A DNA stretch of 64,000 bases from Apilactobacillus kunkeei (GTDB lineage Bacteria; Bacillota; Bacilli; Lactobacillales; Lactobacillaceae). The position numbers were made by a program, and so were the translations under genes. Shown piece by piece: positions 52,727-62,229 of this stretch (within the stretch, counting starts at the first letter, position 1; each line of letters starts with the position of its first letter). The DNA lies in NCBI RefSeq assembly GCF_005930975.1, contig NZ_VBSE01000042.1, positions 124,001 through 188,000 of the forward strand, written 5' to 3'. A model generated the notes under the pieces. It was not told the origin of the DNA and ran no database searches. It worked only from the letters and a program-made list of their open reading frames with translations.

Positions 52727-53095
52727 TTTGAACACCCATAGTTTACTTAGTACAAAGTTAACTGGAACGGTCACAATTAATGTTAATACCGGGACAATTT
52801 GTTCGTTAATAGATGTGTAGGCAGACAATAGATATGTTAATAGTACTGTTAAAAACCAAGTGAACACGTAGGTAGAATAATATTTAATTGCGGTTTTAGT
52901 GACGTTTCCGCTAGTCTTGAAGACCCACTTTTTATTGATAGTTAAACTAATTAAAGTAGTGGTTCCATACCCAATTGCCATGGCAATGGTAGGAGATGTA
53001 ATCCGCCATAGGTAAGTATAAATTAAATAGGTTAATACTGTATTAATGAATCCAACGATACCAAATTTGAAAAATTGCTTAATTATATTAATCAT
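52724..53095 (-). CDS. GtrA-family membrane protein
   Basis: 123 residues and four helices. The first helix carries the GtrA pattern FGIVGFINTVLTYLIYTYL. ISLTINKKWVF follows (about 50-60), then a C-terminal PVNFVLSKLWVFK that repeats the '(N)F..(S)K.WVF' motif. Members help flip undecaprenyl-linked sugars or assist glycosyltransferases that decorate wall polymers. No glycosyltransferase lies next to it, so the partner is elsewhere. Start has CGGAGAAG upstream. Confidence 0.87.
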   Translation of the reverse strand: MINIIKQFFKFGIVGFINTVLTYLIYTYLWRITSPTIAMAIGYGTTTLISLTINKKWVFKTSGNVTKTAIKYYSTYVFTWFLTVLLTYLLSAYTSINEQIVPVLTLIVTVPVNFVLSKLWVFK

Positions 53096-53233
53096 TTATC
53101 TTCTCCGTGTGAAATCATTTGAACTTATATAGTAGTATATACCAAAATTATTTTTTATATGGAAATCTTTTAGTAGTGTGCTATTATTATTTCAAAATAT
53201 TTAACTATTCAAAAACGAAAGTGGGACATCAGT

Positions 53234-53395
53234 ATGATTAAGCTTTTAAGATATATCAATTTGCTAATAGTTTCGTTTTTGGCAGGGATTTACTTCTTGG
53301 GTCCACATAAATATCAAAATACTGCGTTTATTATTCTATTTGTATTGAATTTAATCAGCCTTGCTACGACATATATCAGCAAAAGACGTAAATAA
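53234..53395 (+). CDS. Small two-helix membrane protein, 53 aa
   Basis: Short frame starting MIKLLRYINL and ending YISKRRK. Two hydrophobic helices (about 8-22 and 31-47) are joined by a loop with GPHKYQNT, and the C-terminus is basic. AAAGTGGGA lies 9 bases before the ATG. Codon structure is regular and the stop is clean. Unknown function. Its size and topology match many short stress or holin-like membrane peptides, but nothing specific supports either. Confidence 0.55.
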   Translation: MIKLLRYINLLIVSFLAGIYFLGPHKYQNTAFIILFVLNLISLATTYISKRRK

Positions 53396-53504
53396 ATTGA
53401 TTTTTTATACAACCAGTATAAACAGAGCATATATGTTAGTATTCTGGGTAATATGAAAAGAGTTCATGACAAATTCATAAATACATTTCGAGAGGATTTA
53501 ACAT

Positions 53505-53591
53505 ATGGCTAAAAATAATGCTGAATTCAAAGAAAGAAGATCAACACTATTTAAACATCGAGTTGTATGGATATTAATGAAGGTGGACTAG
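53505..53591 (+). CDS. Truncated 28-codon ORF, possible broken N-terminus
   Basis: Starts after a good GAGG site, 9 bases upstream. It reads MAKNNAEFKERRSTLFKHR and then a short hydrophobic, unusual end before TAG. The N-terminus looks like the start of a longer protein. The frame is interrupted at the point where the toxin-like ORF begins in another frame, so a deletion or frameshift junction near 53560 is likely. It could also be a real short peptide that translationally couples to the next ORF. Confidence 0.4.
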   Translation: MAKNNAEFKERRSTLFKHRVVWILMKVD

Positions 53592-54028
53592 AATCAGAGG
53601 GTATAGATACCAGAATCGGTCAAATGCATTACTTGAAAAAGAAATATAAATATAGAGTTGATGCACCTAAATATAGCCGTGGTAAAAAAATAGGTAAGGA
53701 ACATTATCATATATACCATAACAATAATGAAATATATGTAGGAAATGTAGACGGAACGACTTCTCATAACTATAAAAATTCTAAAAAAGTACCTAAGTGG
53801 GTTATGAATGAAGTGAAGAATAGTAAAGATACAAAGAAGGCTCAAAAGGCCTTAGAGGGAGCGAAAAAGGCAAAAAAAGAAATAAAAAAAGAGCATATAG
53901 ACACTAATAGTTTAAACGGAAAAATAAGGGCTGCCGCAATTATTGTAAGCATTATTGAAATAACAATAGTTTGTTCCTTTTTTGGTAGTCCAGAGCTTGC
54001 TGTTCCGTTGATTATGGAAATGGCATAG
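53567..54028 (+). CDS. Toxin-like C-terminal domain, probably truncated
   Basis: 153 residues, basic and Lys/Tyr/His-rich: YRVDAPKYSRGKKIGKEH, then NEIYVGNVDGTTSHNYKN, then PKWVMNEV and a Lys-rich helix (KKAQKALEGAKKAKKEIKKE). It ends in a hydrophobic stretch. This resembles the C-terminal effector of contact-type polymorphic toxins (RGKxxGKEHxH; NxDGTxHN; PKWV), an impression only. No ribosome site precedes its ATG, and the large N-terminal part of such toxins is missing. The next gene is acidic and 14 bases away, as in toxin-immunity pairs. Confidence 0.5.
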   Translation: MDINEGGLESEGIDTRIGQMHYLKKKYKYRVDAPKYSRGKKIGKEHYHIYHNNNEIYVGNVDGTTSHNYKNSKKVPKWVMNEVKNSKDTKKAQKALEGAKKAKKEIKKEHIDTNSLNGKIRAAAIIVSIIEITIVCSFFGSPELAVPLIMEMA

Positions 54029-54042
54029 AATAGGAGATTTTA

Positions 54043-54585
54043 ATGATTATTAACAGAGATCATGATTTTTATAATCTAGATGAAGAAGGCAGAAGAGAGT
54101 TTGAAAAAGACGTCGAAGCCGCATTTAGCAAGGAACAGGCAGATGATATTTTAGATAACGAAAGAATTGAGGCTTTATACGATTGGACTATTTATGAAGT
54201 TGATACTTTGACCCACGAGTATAAGGGATTTGATGATGATGACGATGAAGACTTAGATTCTCTAGTACAAATGAGAATTCGATTGAAAAGAGTCGATTGG
54301 TGGAGTGAAGAAAACGAACAGGGTGAACATGACGATATCCTTATGGATTTGATATTGGATAATGTCTCTTATTTTGATCAAAAATTTAATATGTATAATC
54401 TAATGGAATTAGATGACAGTTCACGTAAATATATACCAGTATGCACATGGGGAATGCATGTCATCGTGGATTGGTGTGTTAAAACCAGCGACGACGGTAT
54501 CAGTATTAAAATAGCTACGGACAATACTTTTGTATTAGCGGTAGATTGTTTGAAGGTATCTATAAAGAAGTTGAATTTTAAATAA
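54043..54585 (+). CDS. Acidic protein, probable immunity partner
   Basis: 180 residues, very acidic (EEGRREFEKDVEAAF; YKGFDDDDDEDLDS), soluble, with several Trp and no signal peptide. Unknown family. It directly follows the basic toxin-like ORF, 14 bases after its stop, and has AGGAG before the start, so it can be expressed even if the toxin cannot. Opposite charge to its neighbour, size and order fit immunity proteins of polymorphic toxins. This is a role by context only. No terminator was clearly seen after it. Confidence 0.6.
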   Translation: MIINRDHDFYNLDEEGRREFEKDVEAAFSKEQADDILDNERIEALYDWTIYEVDTLTHEYKGFDDDDDEDLDSLVQMRIRLKRVDWWSEENEQGEHDDILMDLILDNVSYFDQKFNMYNLMELDDSSRKYIPVCTWGMHVIVDWCVKTSDDGISIKIATDNTFVLAVDCLKVSIKKLNFK

Positions 54586-54852
54586 CTAGAGAATAATAGT
54601 TTAAAAATGCATTAAATTATAGACTAATATATTTGGACAGAAAAAATTATATATTTAGAATGATTTACTCAATTAAAAAATTTCAATTTTGTTATGTTAA
54701 AAGGTATATAGTATGATGAACAGTTTTCGTGATTATAATTTTAGTAACGAAATTATCTTTATCCACGTTTTTTTGGAACAAAAATAAGTGGATTATTAAC
54801 ATTTGACACATAGATGCAATTGAAATAATCATTCATCAAAAAGGAGATTCGC
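54586..54852 (+). other. Leader region of the MetF-like gene
   Basis: No gene was found. TTGACA near 54805 is followed 17 bases later by a poor -10, TAATCA. A possible long hairpin (TTATCCAC/GTGGATTA around 54760-54796) lies upstream. No riboswitch was recognised. Confidence 0.4.
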
Positions 54853-55620
54853 ATGCGCTTACAATATTCTTTTGAGATTACACCCAACATTGATCGAGTT
54901 AACCTGGATGGTTTATTAAAACTACATCCAGAATTTATCTCGATTACTGATAGAAATCATGACATGGATAACCTGCTACAAAGTATTCGGATTGCCGACT
55001 ACATTCATGCCAATTCATCCGTCTACGTCGTCATTCATCTGACCGGAATTGATAAGGATGAAAAGGGAGTTCAAGAGATGCTTGATTTGATGCAACAACA
55101 CGATATCGACAGCGTGCTGGCGTTGCGTGGTGATAAGTTGTCTCAAAATGATACGGCGGTGACATTTCCACATGCGGATCGACTAGTTGAATTTATCAAA
55201 CAACAATATCCACATGTGAATATCTCTGGAACTTGCTATCTAAATAGTAGTGACGAAGAAATGAAATGGTTGAGACAAAAGATTGAAAAGGGATGCACGA
55301 ATTTGATCTCACAGTTTAGCTTTGACGCAAATGATTACGTTAATTATTTAAATCAAAACCAAATTGATACGCCAATCTGGTTTGGGGTTATGCCTGTAAT
55401 CTCGAAATCACAAGCACAAAAGATGCTGAATTTAACGCATTCGACTGCTCCAGATGAACTCAATGCTTTGATGAATCAGCATGAAGATGAATTTAAGGAA
55501 GATGGTGAGCAATATACTGCCAGGATGATTGATCAAATCAAACAAGCGGGTGCTAATCACATTCATTTATATTCATTAAACAACGCGGAAAACACCAAAA
55601 AGATTATTAATAAAATTTAG
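54853..55620 (+). CDS. MetF-like methylenetetrahydrofolate reductase (short form)
   Basis: 255 residues of TIM-barrel type. The barrel's start FEITPNIDRVNLDGLLKL replaces the usual 'FEFFPP' motif. LALRGDKLSQND (about 93-104) matches the LALRGD flavin and folate loop, and LISQFSFDANDYVNYL corresponds to 'ITQFFFD'. SIYSL-like HIHLYSLNNAE closes it. It would reduce 5,10-methylene-THF to 5-methyl-THF for methionine synthesis. Slightly short, and the first motif is altered, so reduced or changed activity is possible. No met genes lie alongside. Confidence 0.75.
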   Translation: MRLQYSFEITPNIDRVNLDGLLKLHPEFISITDRNHDMDNLLQSIRIADYIHANSSVYVVIHLTGIDKDEKGVQEMLDLMQQHDIDSVLALRGDKLSQNDTAVTFPHADRLVEFIKQQYPHVNISGTCYLNSSDEEMKWLRQKIEKGCTNLISQFSFDANDYVNYLNQNQIDTPIWFGVMPVISKSQAQKMLNLTHSTAPDELNALMNQHEDEFKEDGEQYTARMIDQIKQAGANHIHLYSLNNAENTKKIINKI

Positions 55621-55625
55621 AGCAC

Positions 55626-55656
55626 AAAAAAAGACGCCCTTTGGCGTCTTTTTTTA
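55626..55656. terminator. Terminator after the MetF-like gene
   Basis: AAAAAAGACGCC/GGCGTCTTTTTT with a 4-base loop. The A-run on the other side may also serve mleS. Confidence 0.9.
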
Positions 55657-55680
55657 TACACACATCATCTAAAAGAGAGA

Positions 55681-57309
55681 TTAATACTTAGGTTCCCACT
55701 TAGTGTCTTCGATAGCTTTGTCAACATCCTTGATGTCTTCACGTGTAAGACCACGTTTTACAGCGCTATCGGCAACGGCCTTAGCTACAGTAGTTGAGAA
55801 TTGATCCAACTTAGAAACTGGAGGCAAGACAGCAGCACCTGGTTTGTCAGTGTCGACAATACCACCAAGTGAGTGGGCAGCTGCGGAAATCATTTCATCA
55901 TCTAGAATAGTTGCTGTAGCAGCAATTGCACCTAGACCTAGACCTGGATATACAAGGGCGTTGTTAGCTTGACCGATTTGGTAAGTAGTGCCGTTGTATT
56001 CAATATCGTTAACTGGGATACCAGTACCGATAAGAGCTTTACCATCAGTCCATTTTAGTAAGTCTTCAGCCTTAGCTTCAGCCAACTTAGTTGGATTTGA
56101 AATAGGGAAGATAATTGGACGTTCAGTGTGAGCAGCCATTTCCTTAACGATTTCTTCAGTGAAAGTGTTTGGTTGAGTTGAAGTACCAACTAAAATAGTT
56201 GGGTGAACTTCTTTAACAACTGCTTCTAGAGTAGTTAGTGACTCTGCGTTATCAAATTCGCTACGGCTTCTAGCAAATGGTTTTTGTTGAGGAGTCAAAG
56301 TATCATCGTCATCGAACAATAGACCTTGCTTATCAACTAGGTAGAAGTGCTTCTTAGCTTCTTCTGGGTCCATTCCTTGTTGTACAAATTCATCGTATAC
56401 ACGTGAAACGATACCAGTACCGGCTGAACCTGCACCAAATGATACGTAAGTTTGGTCCTTCATTTCTTCACCAGAAATGTTTAAAGCACCTAAGATACCT
56501 GCTAGAACGATGATACCAGTACCTTGGATATCATCATTGAATACAGTGTATTTGTCTTTGTATCTGTCTAGAATTTCAGCAGCGTTGCTACGACCGAAGT
56601 CTTCGAAATGTAAGTACATTTCTGGGAACATTTCTTCAGCGTTTTCTACAAAAGTATCAACGAACTTGTGGTATTTTTCACCGTAAACACGTTCATGTCT
56701 GTTACCTAAGTACATTGGGTCCTTAAGTAATTCTTCGTTGTTAGTACCAGCATCTAGCACAACAGGTAGAACTTGGCTAGGATCGATACCAGCAGCCGCA
56801 GTGTAAACCATTAATTTACCAACAGCGATATCAACACCGTTAGTTGCCCAGTCACCGATACCTAAGATACCTTCAGCATCAGTAACTACGATTAGACGAA
56901 TGTCTCTACCTTCAGCAGCATTCTTCAATGAAGTCTTGATTGAATCTAAGTCATCATCGATTGATAAGAATGTAGCGTTTTGTGGTTGAATGAATAGTTC
57001 ACTGTAGTTTTCAATAGTTTCAGCGATTGTTGGATCGTATACGATTGGCATAAATTCAACAACGTGTTGTGAGAATAACTTGTAGAATAGAACACGGTTT
57101 TCGTTAAAGATAGTCATTAAGAAAACACGTTTTTCTAAATCAGATGGCTTGCTTTGGAATTGAGCATAAGCTTGATCCACTTGTTCTTGTAAAGTTTGAA
57201 CGTATGGTGGAAGCATTCCTTCTAAACCAAGTTCTTTTCTTTCTTCTTTAGTAAATGCAGTACCCTTATTCTTGAAAGGATTGTTTAAAATATCATATCC
57301 AAAAGACAT
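55681..57309 (-). CDS. mleS: Malolactic enzyme
   Basis: 542 residues, the length and sequence of Mle[21 protein letters not shown] at the start, and [19 protein letters not shown]. The malic-enzyme region [14 protein letters not shown] and the ligand [13 protein letters not shown] are present. [11 protein letters not shown] and the Rossmann [10 protein letters not shown] are in place. It converts L-malate to L-lactate and CO2 with NAD and Mn, using up a proton and helping energy and pH balance. It is divergent from its LysR regulator. The malate transporter gene mleP, often next to it, is absent here. Confidence 0.96.
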   Translation of the reverse strand: MSFGYDILNNPFKNKGTAFTKEERKELGLEGMLPPYVQTLQEQVDQAYAQFQSKPSDLEKRVFLMTIFNENRVLFYKLFSQHVVEFMPIVYDPTIAETIENYSELFIQPQNATFLSIDDDLDSIKTSLKNAAEGRDIRLIVVTDAEGILGIGDWATNGVDIAVGKLMVYTAAAGIDPSQVLPVVLDAGTNNEELLKDPMYLGNRHERVYGEKYHKFVDTFVENAEEMFPEMYLHFEDFGRSNAAEILDRYKDKYTVFNDDIQGTGIIVLAGILGALNISGEEMKDQTYVSFGAGSAGTGIVSRVYDEFVQQGMDPEEAKKHFYLVDKQGLLFDDDDTLTPQQKPFARSRSEFDNAESLTTLEAVVKEVHPTILVGTSTQPNTFTEEIVKEMAAHTERPIIFPISNPTKLAEAKAEDLLKWTDGKALIGTGIPVNDIEYNGTTYQIGQANNALVYPGLGLGAIAATATILDDEMISAAAHSLGGIVDTDKPGAAVLPPVSKLDQFSTTVAKAVADSAVKRGLTREDIKDVDKAIEDTKWEPKY

Positions 57310-57446
57310 AGTACTTACCTCTTTTCATAATTTATATATAGATAATAATACATGGGTATTTAGATAGTCAAAACTTAGTGTTATAATAAATATAATTTAT
57401 ATCTAAAAAATAAACCTTTTTATATCAACGCTGGGAGGCGTTTTTT
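57310..57446. promoter_or_regulatory. Shared mleS/mleR control region
   Basis: 137 bases between divergent starts. AT-rich, with TTTAGATA (57358) and TATATCTAAA (57401) as an imperfect inverted repeat, and ATAAATATAATTTAT (57387) as a T-N11-A-like LysR site. Consistent with LysR control, but the exact site is not defined. Confidence 0.5.
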
Positions 57447-58328
57447 ATGAACACCAGAGACCTTGAATATTTTATAAGCTTAACAGAATTAAAAGTTTTT
57501 TCGAAAGTTGCTGAAGAATTTAAAGTAAGTCAACCTACCATTACTTTTGCTCTTCAAAGATTGGAAAAAGAAATGGAAGCTAAGTTGATTATTAGACATC
57601 GTACCCATGGCGAACTTATTGTAACCGATAGTGGGAAACAATTGTTAAATCACGCTCGAGCAATTATTCGTCATTTTGATGTTGCTAAGCGAAATATCGC
57701 CAACTTAAAGGCGAAAAAAGTTTCAATCGGGCTACCACCAATTATCGAAACTAGATACTTTCCCACAATTGCTCAGTATTTAAAGGAAAGAAAATTACTA
57801 AATAGTATTATTACCTATGAATATGGATCAGAAACGACCAAGTCTGCCTTGAAGAATGGTGAGTTAGATTTAGCGTTGCTAGGTTCCAACAACCCGTTGG
57901 AAGATCCAGACATCGAAACAGAAGAGATTGAGAGAATTCCATTCTGTGCGTATGTTTCAAAAGACCATCCACTAGCGAATGAAGGTAAGATTCACTTTGC
58001 TGATCTTGCAAAAGAAGATTTCATATTGTTTAAGCAAGGTTTTACACAAAATGAATCATTTAATCAGTTAGCGAAGAGAAATGCATTTCATCCAAACGTT
58101 ATTTTTAGATCGAATGAAACCAACAATATTATGAGTCTAATTTCTAACAACGTTGGTGTCGGATTCTTTAATTCATTGGTTAAAGTACCAGACGGGGTAG
58201 TAAAATTGGAATTCTTAGATGAAGACATGCCAATGTTTGTTACCAACTTGGTTTATCTGAAGTCACATTACTTCAATGATTTCCAAAAGGAAGTCTTGGA
58301 TGTCATTAGGGATTCACTTAAGAGATAA
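57447..58328 (+). CDS. mleR: LysR-family regulator of malolactic fermentation
   Basis: 293 residues. The LysR HTH at the N-terminus reads MNTRDLEYFISLTELKVFSKV, then KVSQPTITFALQRLEKEM, like MleR proteins I recall. A periplasmic-binding-like effector domain follows (about 90-290). MleR activates mleS when malate is present. It is divergent from mleS by 137 bases, the classic LysR arrangement, and has GGGAGGCG 7 bases before its start. It ends at a strong terminator. Confidence 0.93.
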   Translation: MNTRDLEYFISLTELKVFSKVAEEFKVSQPTITFALQRLEKEMEAKLIIRHRTHGELIVTDSGKQLLNHARAIIRHFDVAKRNIANLKAKKVSIGLPPIIETRYFPTIAQYLKERKLLNSIITYEYGSETTKSALKNGELDLALLGSNNPLEDPDIETEEIERIPFCAYVSKDHPLANEGKIHFADLAKEDFILFKQGFTQNESFNQLAKRNAFHPNVIFRSNETNNIMSLISNNVGVGFFNSLVKVPDGVVKLEFLDEDMPMFVTNLVYLKSHYFNDFQKEVLDVIRDSLKR

Positions 58329-58329
58329 A

Positions 58330-58362
58330 TAAAAAAGCCTAAGCGAAAGCTTAGGCTTTTTT
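58330..58362 (+). terminator. Terminator after mleR
   Basis: AAAAAAGCCTAAGC/GCTTAGGCTTTTTT with a GAAA tetraloop. Confidence 0.94.
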
Positions 58363-58857
58363 GCATGTACAAACATTCTCTGATAATAGCGGACATTGTT
58401 ATTAAATAGGGATAATATCCAGTGGGATGCTCTTTTGGAGTGCTTGGGTATTTACGCACAATGTATCAAGAAGAAAACTTAAGTAAGAATTTTTACCCAA
58501 TTGAATTTTTATCCAATATTTTTCAATTTAAAAATTGTCAACGTTGTTACATAATTGAACATAGAGTCTACCATAATTTTCACAAACTTATTACATAAAG
58601 TGCAGTGATAAACATATTTACATTGTTATATAATATCTTACTTTAAAGAAAATCATACATAATAAAAAATACCAATATCTAAATGACGACAATATTTTTA
58701 TATTTTAGTGACAAATAGTTTAAAAGAACCAAAAAATAATTAAACATTTCAATAAATACTTAAACTTATCATAGTTAATTTAAACTTATAAACGCTGTTT
58801 TCACAATCCTTTTGCCATAGAATGTTCACTGAAACTTAGTTCAAAGGAGTGAAATTT
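58363..58857 (+). other. Intergenic region before the adhesins
   Basis: About 490 AT-rich bases with no supportable gene. A 19-codon frame near 58430 lacks a proper start region. The last 150 bases probably hold the promoter of the first adhesin. AAAGGAG precedes its start at 58842. Confidence 0.6.
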
Positions 58858-61800
58858 ATGAACAAAGAAGTTAAATCAAAAAAGATTTTGCATAAGGTTA
58901 AAAAGAATTGGGTTGTTATTGGAATGACCTCAGTTGCCTTATTAGGTGCAAGTTATGTTGCATCACAATCTTCAACTTTAGTTCCAACTGGAATTACTGC
59001 GCATGCTGATGAAACTGCCCCTCAAAGTACAGGTTCATCATCTGCAAGTACAACCAGTTCAGCTGCGGACAACAATAGCTCATCAGCTTCACAAAGCAAT
59101 GCCTCAAACCAATCAAGTCAAGCAAGCAGTTCAACATCACAACAAAGTAATGAATCATCACAATCAAATAGTAGTGATAACCAAACTAGTAGTAACGATT
59201 CAAATAAATCAGGTGATTATACTGCCTCTCAAAGTGCAGTAACTGCAAGCATTACTAATTTAGGATCACAAACAACAGACGTTAAGAAAAATGCATCAAT
59301 TAACTACAATATTGCATTAAATAATGACGATAATTTGGGTAGAGTAATTCCTAAGGGTACACAAATTAAGATTAATGTTAACCCTCAATCTCCACTTAAT
59401 ATGAGTGATGTTTTTGCTTACTCTGTTTATTCAAAATATTCCAGCCAAAATAACTTTGATGAAAGTGTTTCTGGAAACACGATTACTTTAACTACTAAGA
59501 AAGATTTTTATCCTGGAACAGTTAATATGAACCTTTCATTGGTTGTTAAGGGACCTCGTTATAACTGGAATGGTGATACCGAAGAACATGAAACCAATCC
59601 TGACCCTGTAAACGTAACATTATCATCTACATTGCAATTACCTGGTGGCAGTGAAAAAACTGTAAATATTGATGCAAATCAAATTTCTGTTTTGCCAAAT
59701 ACTAAGTCTGAAGATGAAAAGGTTACCTACAATAACACTGATACACCAGGATTCGTTCAACCTAACATTACAAAGAACTATCCTGATAATGTAAAGGATT
59801 ATCCTAGAAGCAACTCAGACCGTAACTATGTTAATACTTCTAACGGTTATGCCAACTACGCCCCAGCATACTCTAATGCAGAAGGTAAGCCATACTTCGT
59901 AGCAGTGGCAGAATTTAACAAGGGTAACATTCCTGGTTTCTCTGGTTCACGTCTTTCATTTACTAATGGAAGTGACTTTGACCTAAATAGTCTAAGATTA
60001 TATGCATCCACAGATAGTTATTCGTATAAAGATATTTCAAACGAACCAGGAGTATCATTTGGAGTTGACTCTAATGGTGCAGTATATGCAGATTTTTCAA
60101 AATCAGCATATACCAAGGATTTCGTTGATTTTGTAGCTTACAGACCATATTCAGACTTATCTTCTACTTACTTTGTAAGAGGTTATGGTAGCTTCTATAA
60201 AGAGGGTACTGAAGGAGAACAAAGTCTACCAATCGGTGATTTGAACTACAAAATTGTTCCTGTAAAGAATGATATCGGTAGCTCATGGGTAGTTGCTCCT
60301 AATAAGACTGTTTATACCCAACCAGATGGAACCTACGCATACAATACTAACAATTTAAAAGATGACGTTAATGTGTTCAAGACCGTTGATGGTGAACCTG
60401 CTGGATATGAAAAAGTGAATGATGCTGTTGTTAATATTAATAACGAAAGCAATATTAATGATGGTCAAACGATTAATGTTGATCAAAATTCTTCCAGAGT
60501 AATTCAATTATCATACACATCTGAAAATGCTCACACTGCCAATGCAACGTTAACTGTTGTAAACCCATATGTATCCGTTCCAAGTCAAAATGTCACTAGA
60601 AACGTTACTGTAAATTATGTAGACGTAAACACTAATAAGGTTCTACACACAGATAGTTCTTCAGTCCAATTTACAGCCACTGGTGTTCGTGATACTAGAG
60701 ATAACTCTATTATTTGGGGAGCATGGACACCATCAAATGGTACAGGTCAATACGACTTTAAAGTTCCAAGCATTAATGGATATGTTCCTGAAGACAGTTC
60801 TGATGTTAAAGGATCATTGAATCCATTGGGTGAAGACGTTGTCAGAACCGTTTATATGGATCCAACTGAACAAGTTAGTGAAAATAAAACAATTACTGTA
60901 CATTTGATCCCTACTGATAAAAGTCAACAAATTACTGAAACAAGTAGTACTGGTTCTTATACTGGTCCAAAACCTATGTACGACAAAGGAGTCTCAGAAT
61001 CATATACATTCAATCGTACAAACATCAAGAACGCTAAGACAGGTGCTATTGTTCAATACGGTGCATACACACCTGCTACTAAAGTGTTCACAATTAAAGC
61101 GCCTGAGCTAGAAGACTACCATTTAGTAAATGCTAAAAATGCTGTCAGAAATAGAACAGTTGACCCAACAACAGATGGTAACGACGTTTACTTGCTTGTT
61201 CCATATGAACCAGATGCAACGACTACAGTTCAAAGAAATGTTGTTGATACGTTGGTTATTGACCATATCGATGACAGTACTAAGCAAAAAATTGCTCCTG
61301 ATTATGAAAAGGATTATACATTCGTACAGACAGGAACTAAGAATGAAAGAACTGGGGCAATTAAGTGGAATGATAGTTACAGTCCTGATTCTTATTCCTA
61401 CTCAGTGGAAAGTCCTAAGATAGACGGATACGAATTATCAGATCCAAACCAACAATATGTAACAGGAACTATCGATGGTGCTTATGATATTACTGGTACT
61501 ACCGTTGGATACACGAAGGTTGCAACTCCAAGTTCAAGTGCTGCTCAAAGTAGTAGTGCAGAACCAAGTTCCAGCGCTGCTTCAAGTAGCAGTGCTGAAT
61601 CAAGTTCAAGTGCCGCTCAAAGTAGTAGTGCAGAACCAAGTTCAAGTGCATCTCAAAGTAGCAGTGCAGAAAGCTCAGCACAAAGCAGTAGTGCAGAAAG
61701 CTCAGCACAAAGTAGTAGTGCAGAAAGCTCAGCACAAAGCAGTAGTGCAGAAAGCTCAGCACAAAGCAGTAGTGCGGAAAGTTCAGCACAAAGCAGCAGT

Positions 61801-62079
61801 GCAGAAAGTTCAGCACAAAGCAGCAGTTCTGTACCTCAAAGCTCTAGCGTGCCATCAAGTCATGGTAACAACGGTGGGAAGCCAGCTGCTTCTGATAAAC
61901 ATGAGAAGACAATTACTCCTCAACATGACAATAATTCAGCTAAATCAAATGCTAATAATGAACGTTTGCCACAAACTGGTGATCAAACACATGAAAACAT
62001 TCTAGTAGCAATCGGTGCTGCTTTAATTGCAATGGCAGTTGGATTATTCATGGTAGCAATGAGAAGAAAACGTAAATAA
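58858..62079 (+). CDS. LPXTG-anchored, serine-rich MucBP-type adhesin
   Basis: 1073 residues. A KxYKxGKxW-like signal (KKILHKVKKNWVVIGMTSVALL) is followed by a Ser/Gln/Asn-rich stretch (about 45-120), then a large globular N-region (about 125-560). MucBP-like modules follow: VTVNYVDVNTNKVLHTD (about 582) and related units to about 890. A Ser-Ala-Glu-Gln stalk (about 892-1000) leads to LPQTGD (1037), a membrane helix and RRKRK. It is exported, glycosylation is likely on the Ser runs, and sortase joins it to peptidoglycan. Such proteins bind mucins or biofilm. The ATG at 58858 follows AAAGGAG. Confidence 0.92.
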   Translation: MNKEVKSKKILHKVKKNWVVIGMTSVALLGASYVASQSSTLVPTGITAHADETAPQSTGSSSASTTSSAADNNSSSASQSNASNQSSQASSSTSQQSNESSQSNSSDNQTSSNDSNKSGDYTASQSAVTASITNLGSQTTDVKKNASINYNIALNNDDNLGRVIPKGTQIKINVNPQSPLNMSDVFAYSVYSKYSSQNNFDESVSGNTITLTTKKDFYPGTVNMNLSLVVKGPRYNWNGDTEEHETNPDPVNVTLSSTLQLPGGSEKTVNIDANQISVLPNTKSEDEKVTYNNTDTPGFVQPNITKNYPDNVKDYPRSNSDRNYVNTSNGYANYAPAYSNAEGKPYFVAVAEFNKGNIPGFSGSRLSFTNGSDFDLNSLRLYASTDSYSYKDISNEPGVSFGVDSNGAVYADFSKSAYTKDFVDFVAYRPYSDLSSTYFVRGYGSFYKEGTEGEQSLPIGDLNYKIVPVKNDIGSSWVVAPNKTVYTQPDGTYAYNTNNLKDDVNVFKTVDGEPAGYEKVNDAVVNINNESNINDGQTINVDQNSSRVIQLSYTSENAHTANATLTVVNPYVSVPSQNVTRNVTVNYVDVNTNKVLHTDSSSVQFTATGVRDTRDNSIIWGAWTPSNGTGQYDFKVPSINGYVPEDSSDVKGSLNPLGEDVVRTVYMDPTEQVSENKTITVHLIPTDKSQQITETSSTGSYTGPKPMYDKGVSESYTFNRTNIKNAKTGAIVQYGAYTPATKVFTIKAPELEDYHLVNAKNAVRNRTVDPTTDGNDVYLLVPYEPDATTTVQRNVVDTLVIDHIDDSTKQKIAPDYEKDYTFVQTGTKNERTGAIKWNDSYSPDSYSYSVESPKIDGYELSDPNQQYVTGTIDGAYDITGTTVGYTKVATPSSSAAQSSSAEPSSSAASSSSAESSSSAAQSSSAEPSSSASQSSSAESSAQSSSAESSAQSSSAESSAQSSSAESSAQSSSAESSAQSSSAESSAQSSSSVPQSSSVPSSHGNNGGKPAASDKHEKTITPQHDNNSAKSNANNERLPQTGDQTHENILVAIGAALIAMAVGLFMVAMRRKRK
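61666..61827 (+). repeat. Six 27-bp tandem repeats in the adhesin stalk
   Basis: Six units of 27 bases (reading AESSAQSSS) run head to tail with only third-base differences. Shorter, less regular Ser/Ala repeats precede them from about 61533. Being a multiple of three, length changes by slippage or recombination would keep the frame. Confidence 0.92.
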
Positions 62080-62089
62080 TAGCGTAAAA

Positions 62090-62121
62090 TAAAAAGATCC
62101 GCTTATGCGGGTCTTTTTTTA
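62090..62121 (+). terminator. Terminator after the first adhesin
   Basis: AAAAAGATCCGC/GCGGGTCTTTTT (one G-T pair) with a 4-base loop. Confidence 0.9.
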
Positions 62122-62229
62122 TTAAAAAAACATTAAAAATCTTTATAAAAACTTAAATAAAATCCTACTGATATTATTTCATTATTGTTTTAGACTGACA
62201 GTATAAATAATATAAAAGGGGGAGATTTT

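Noticed and set aside
58432-58492. Short frame in the 58.4-kb intergenic region
   Set aside because: Only about 19 codons, with no credible promoter or conservation clue.
61475-62005. Long alternative frames in the adhesin stalk, on both strands
   Set aside because: They arise from the tandem Ser/Ala/Gln repeats and have low-complexity translations.
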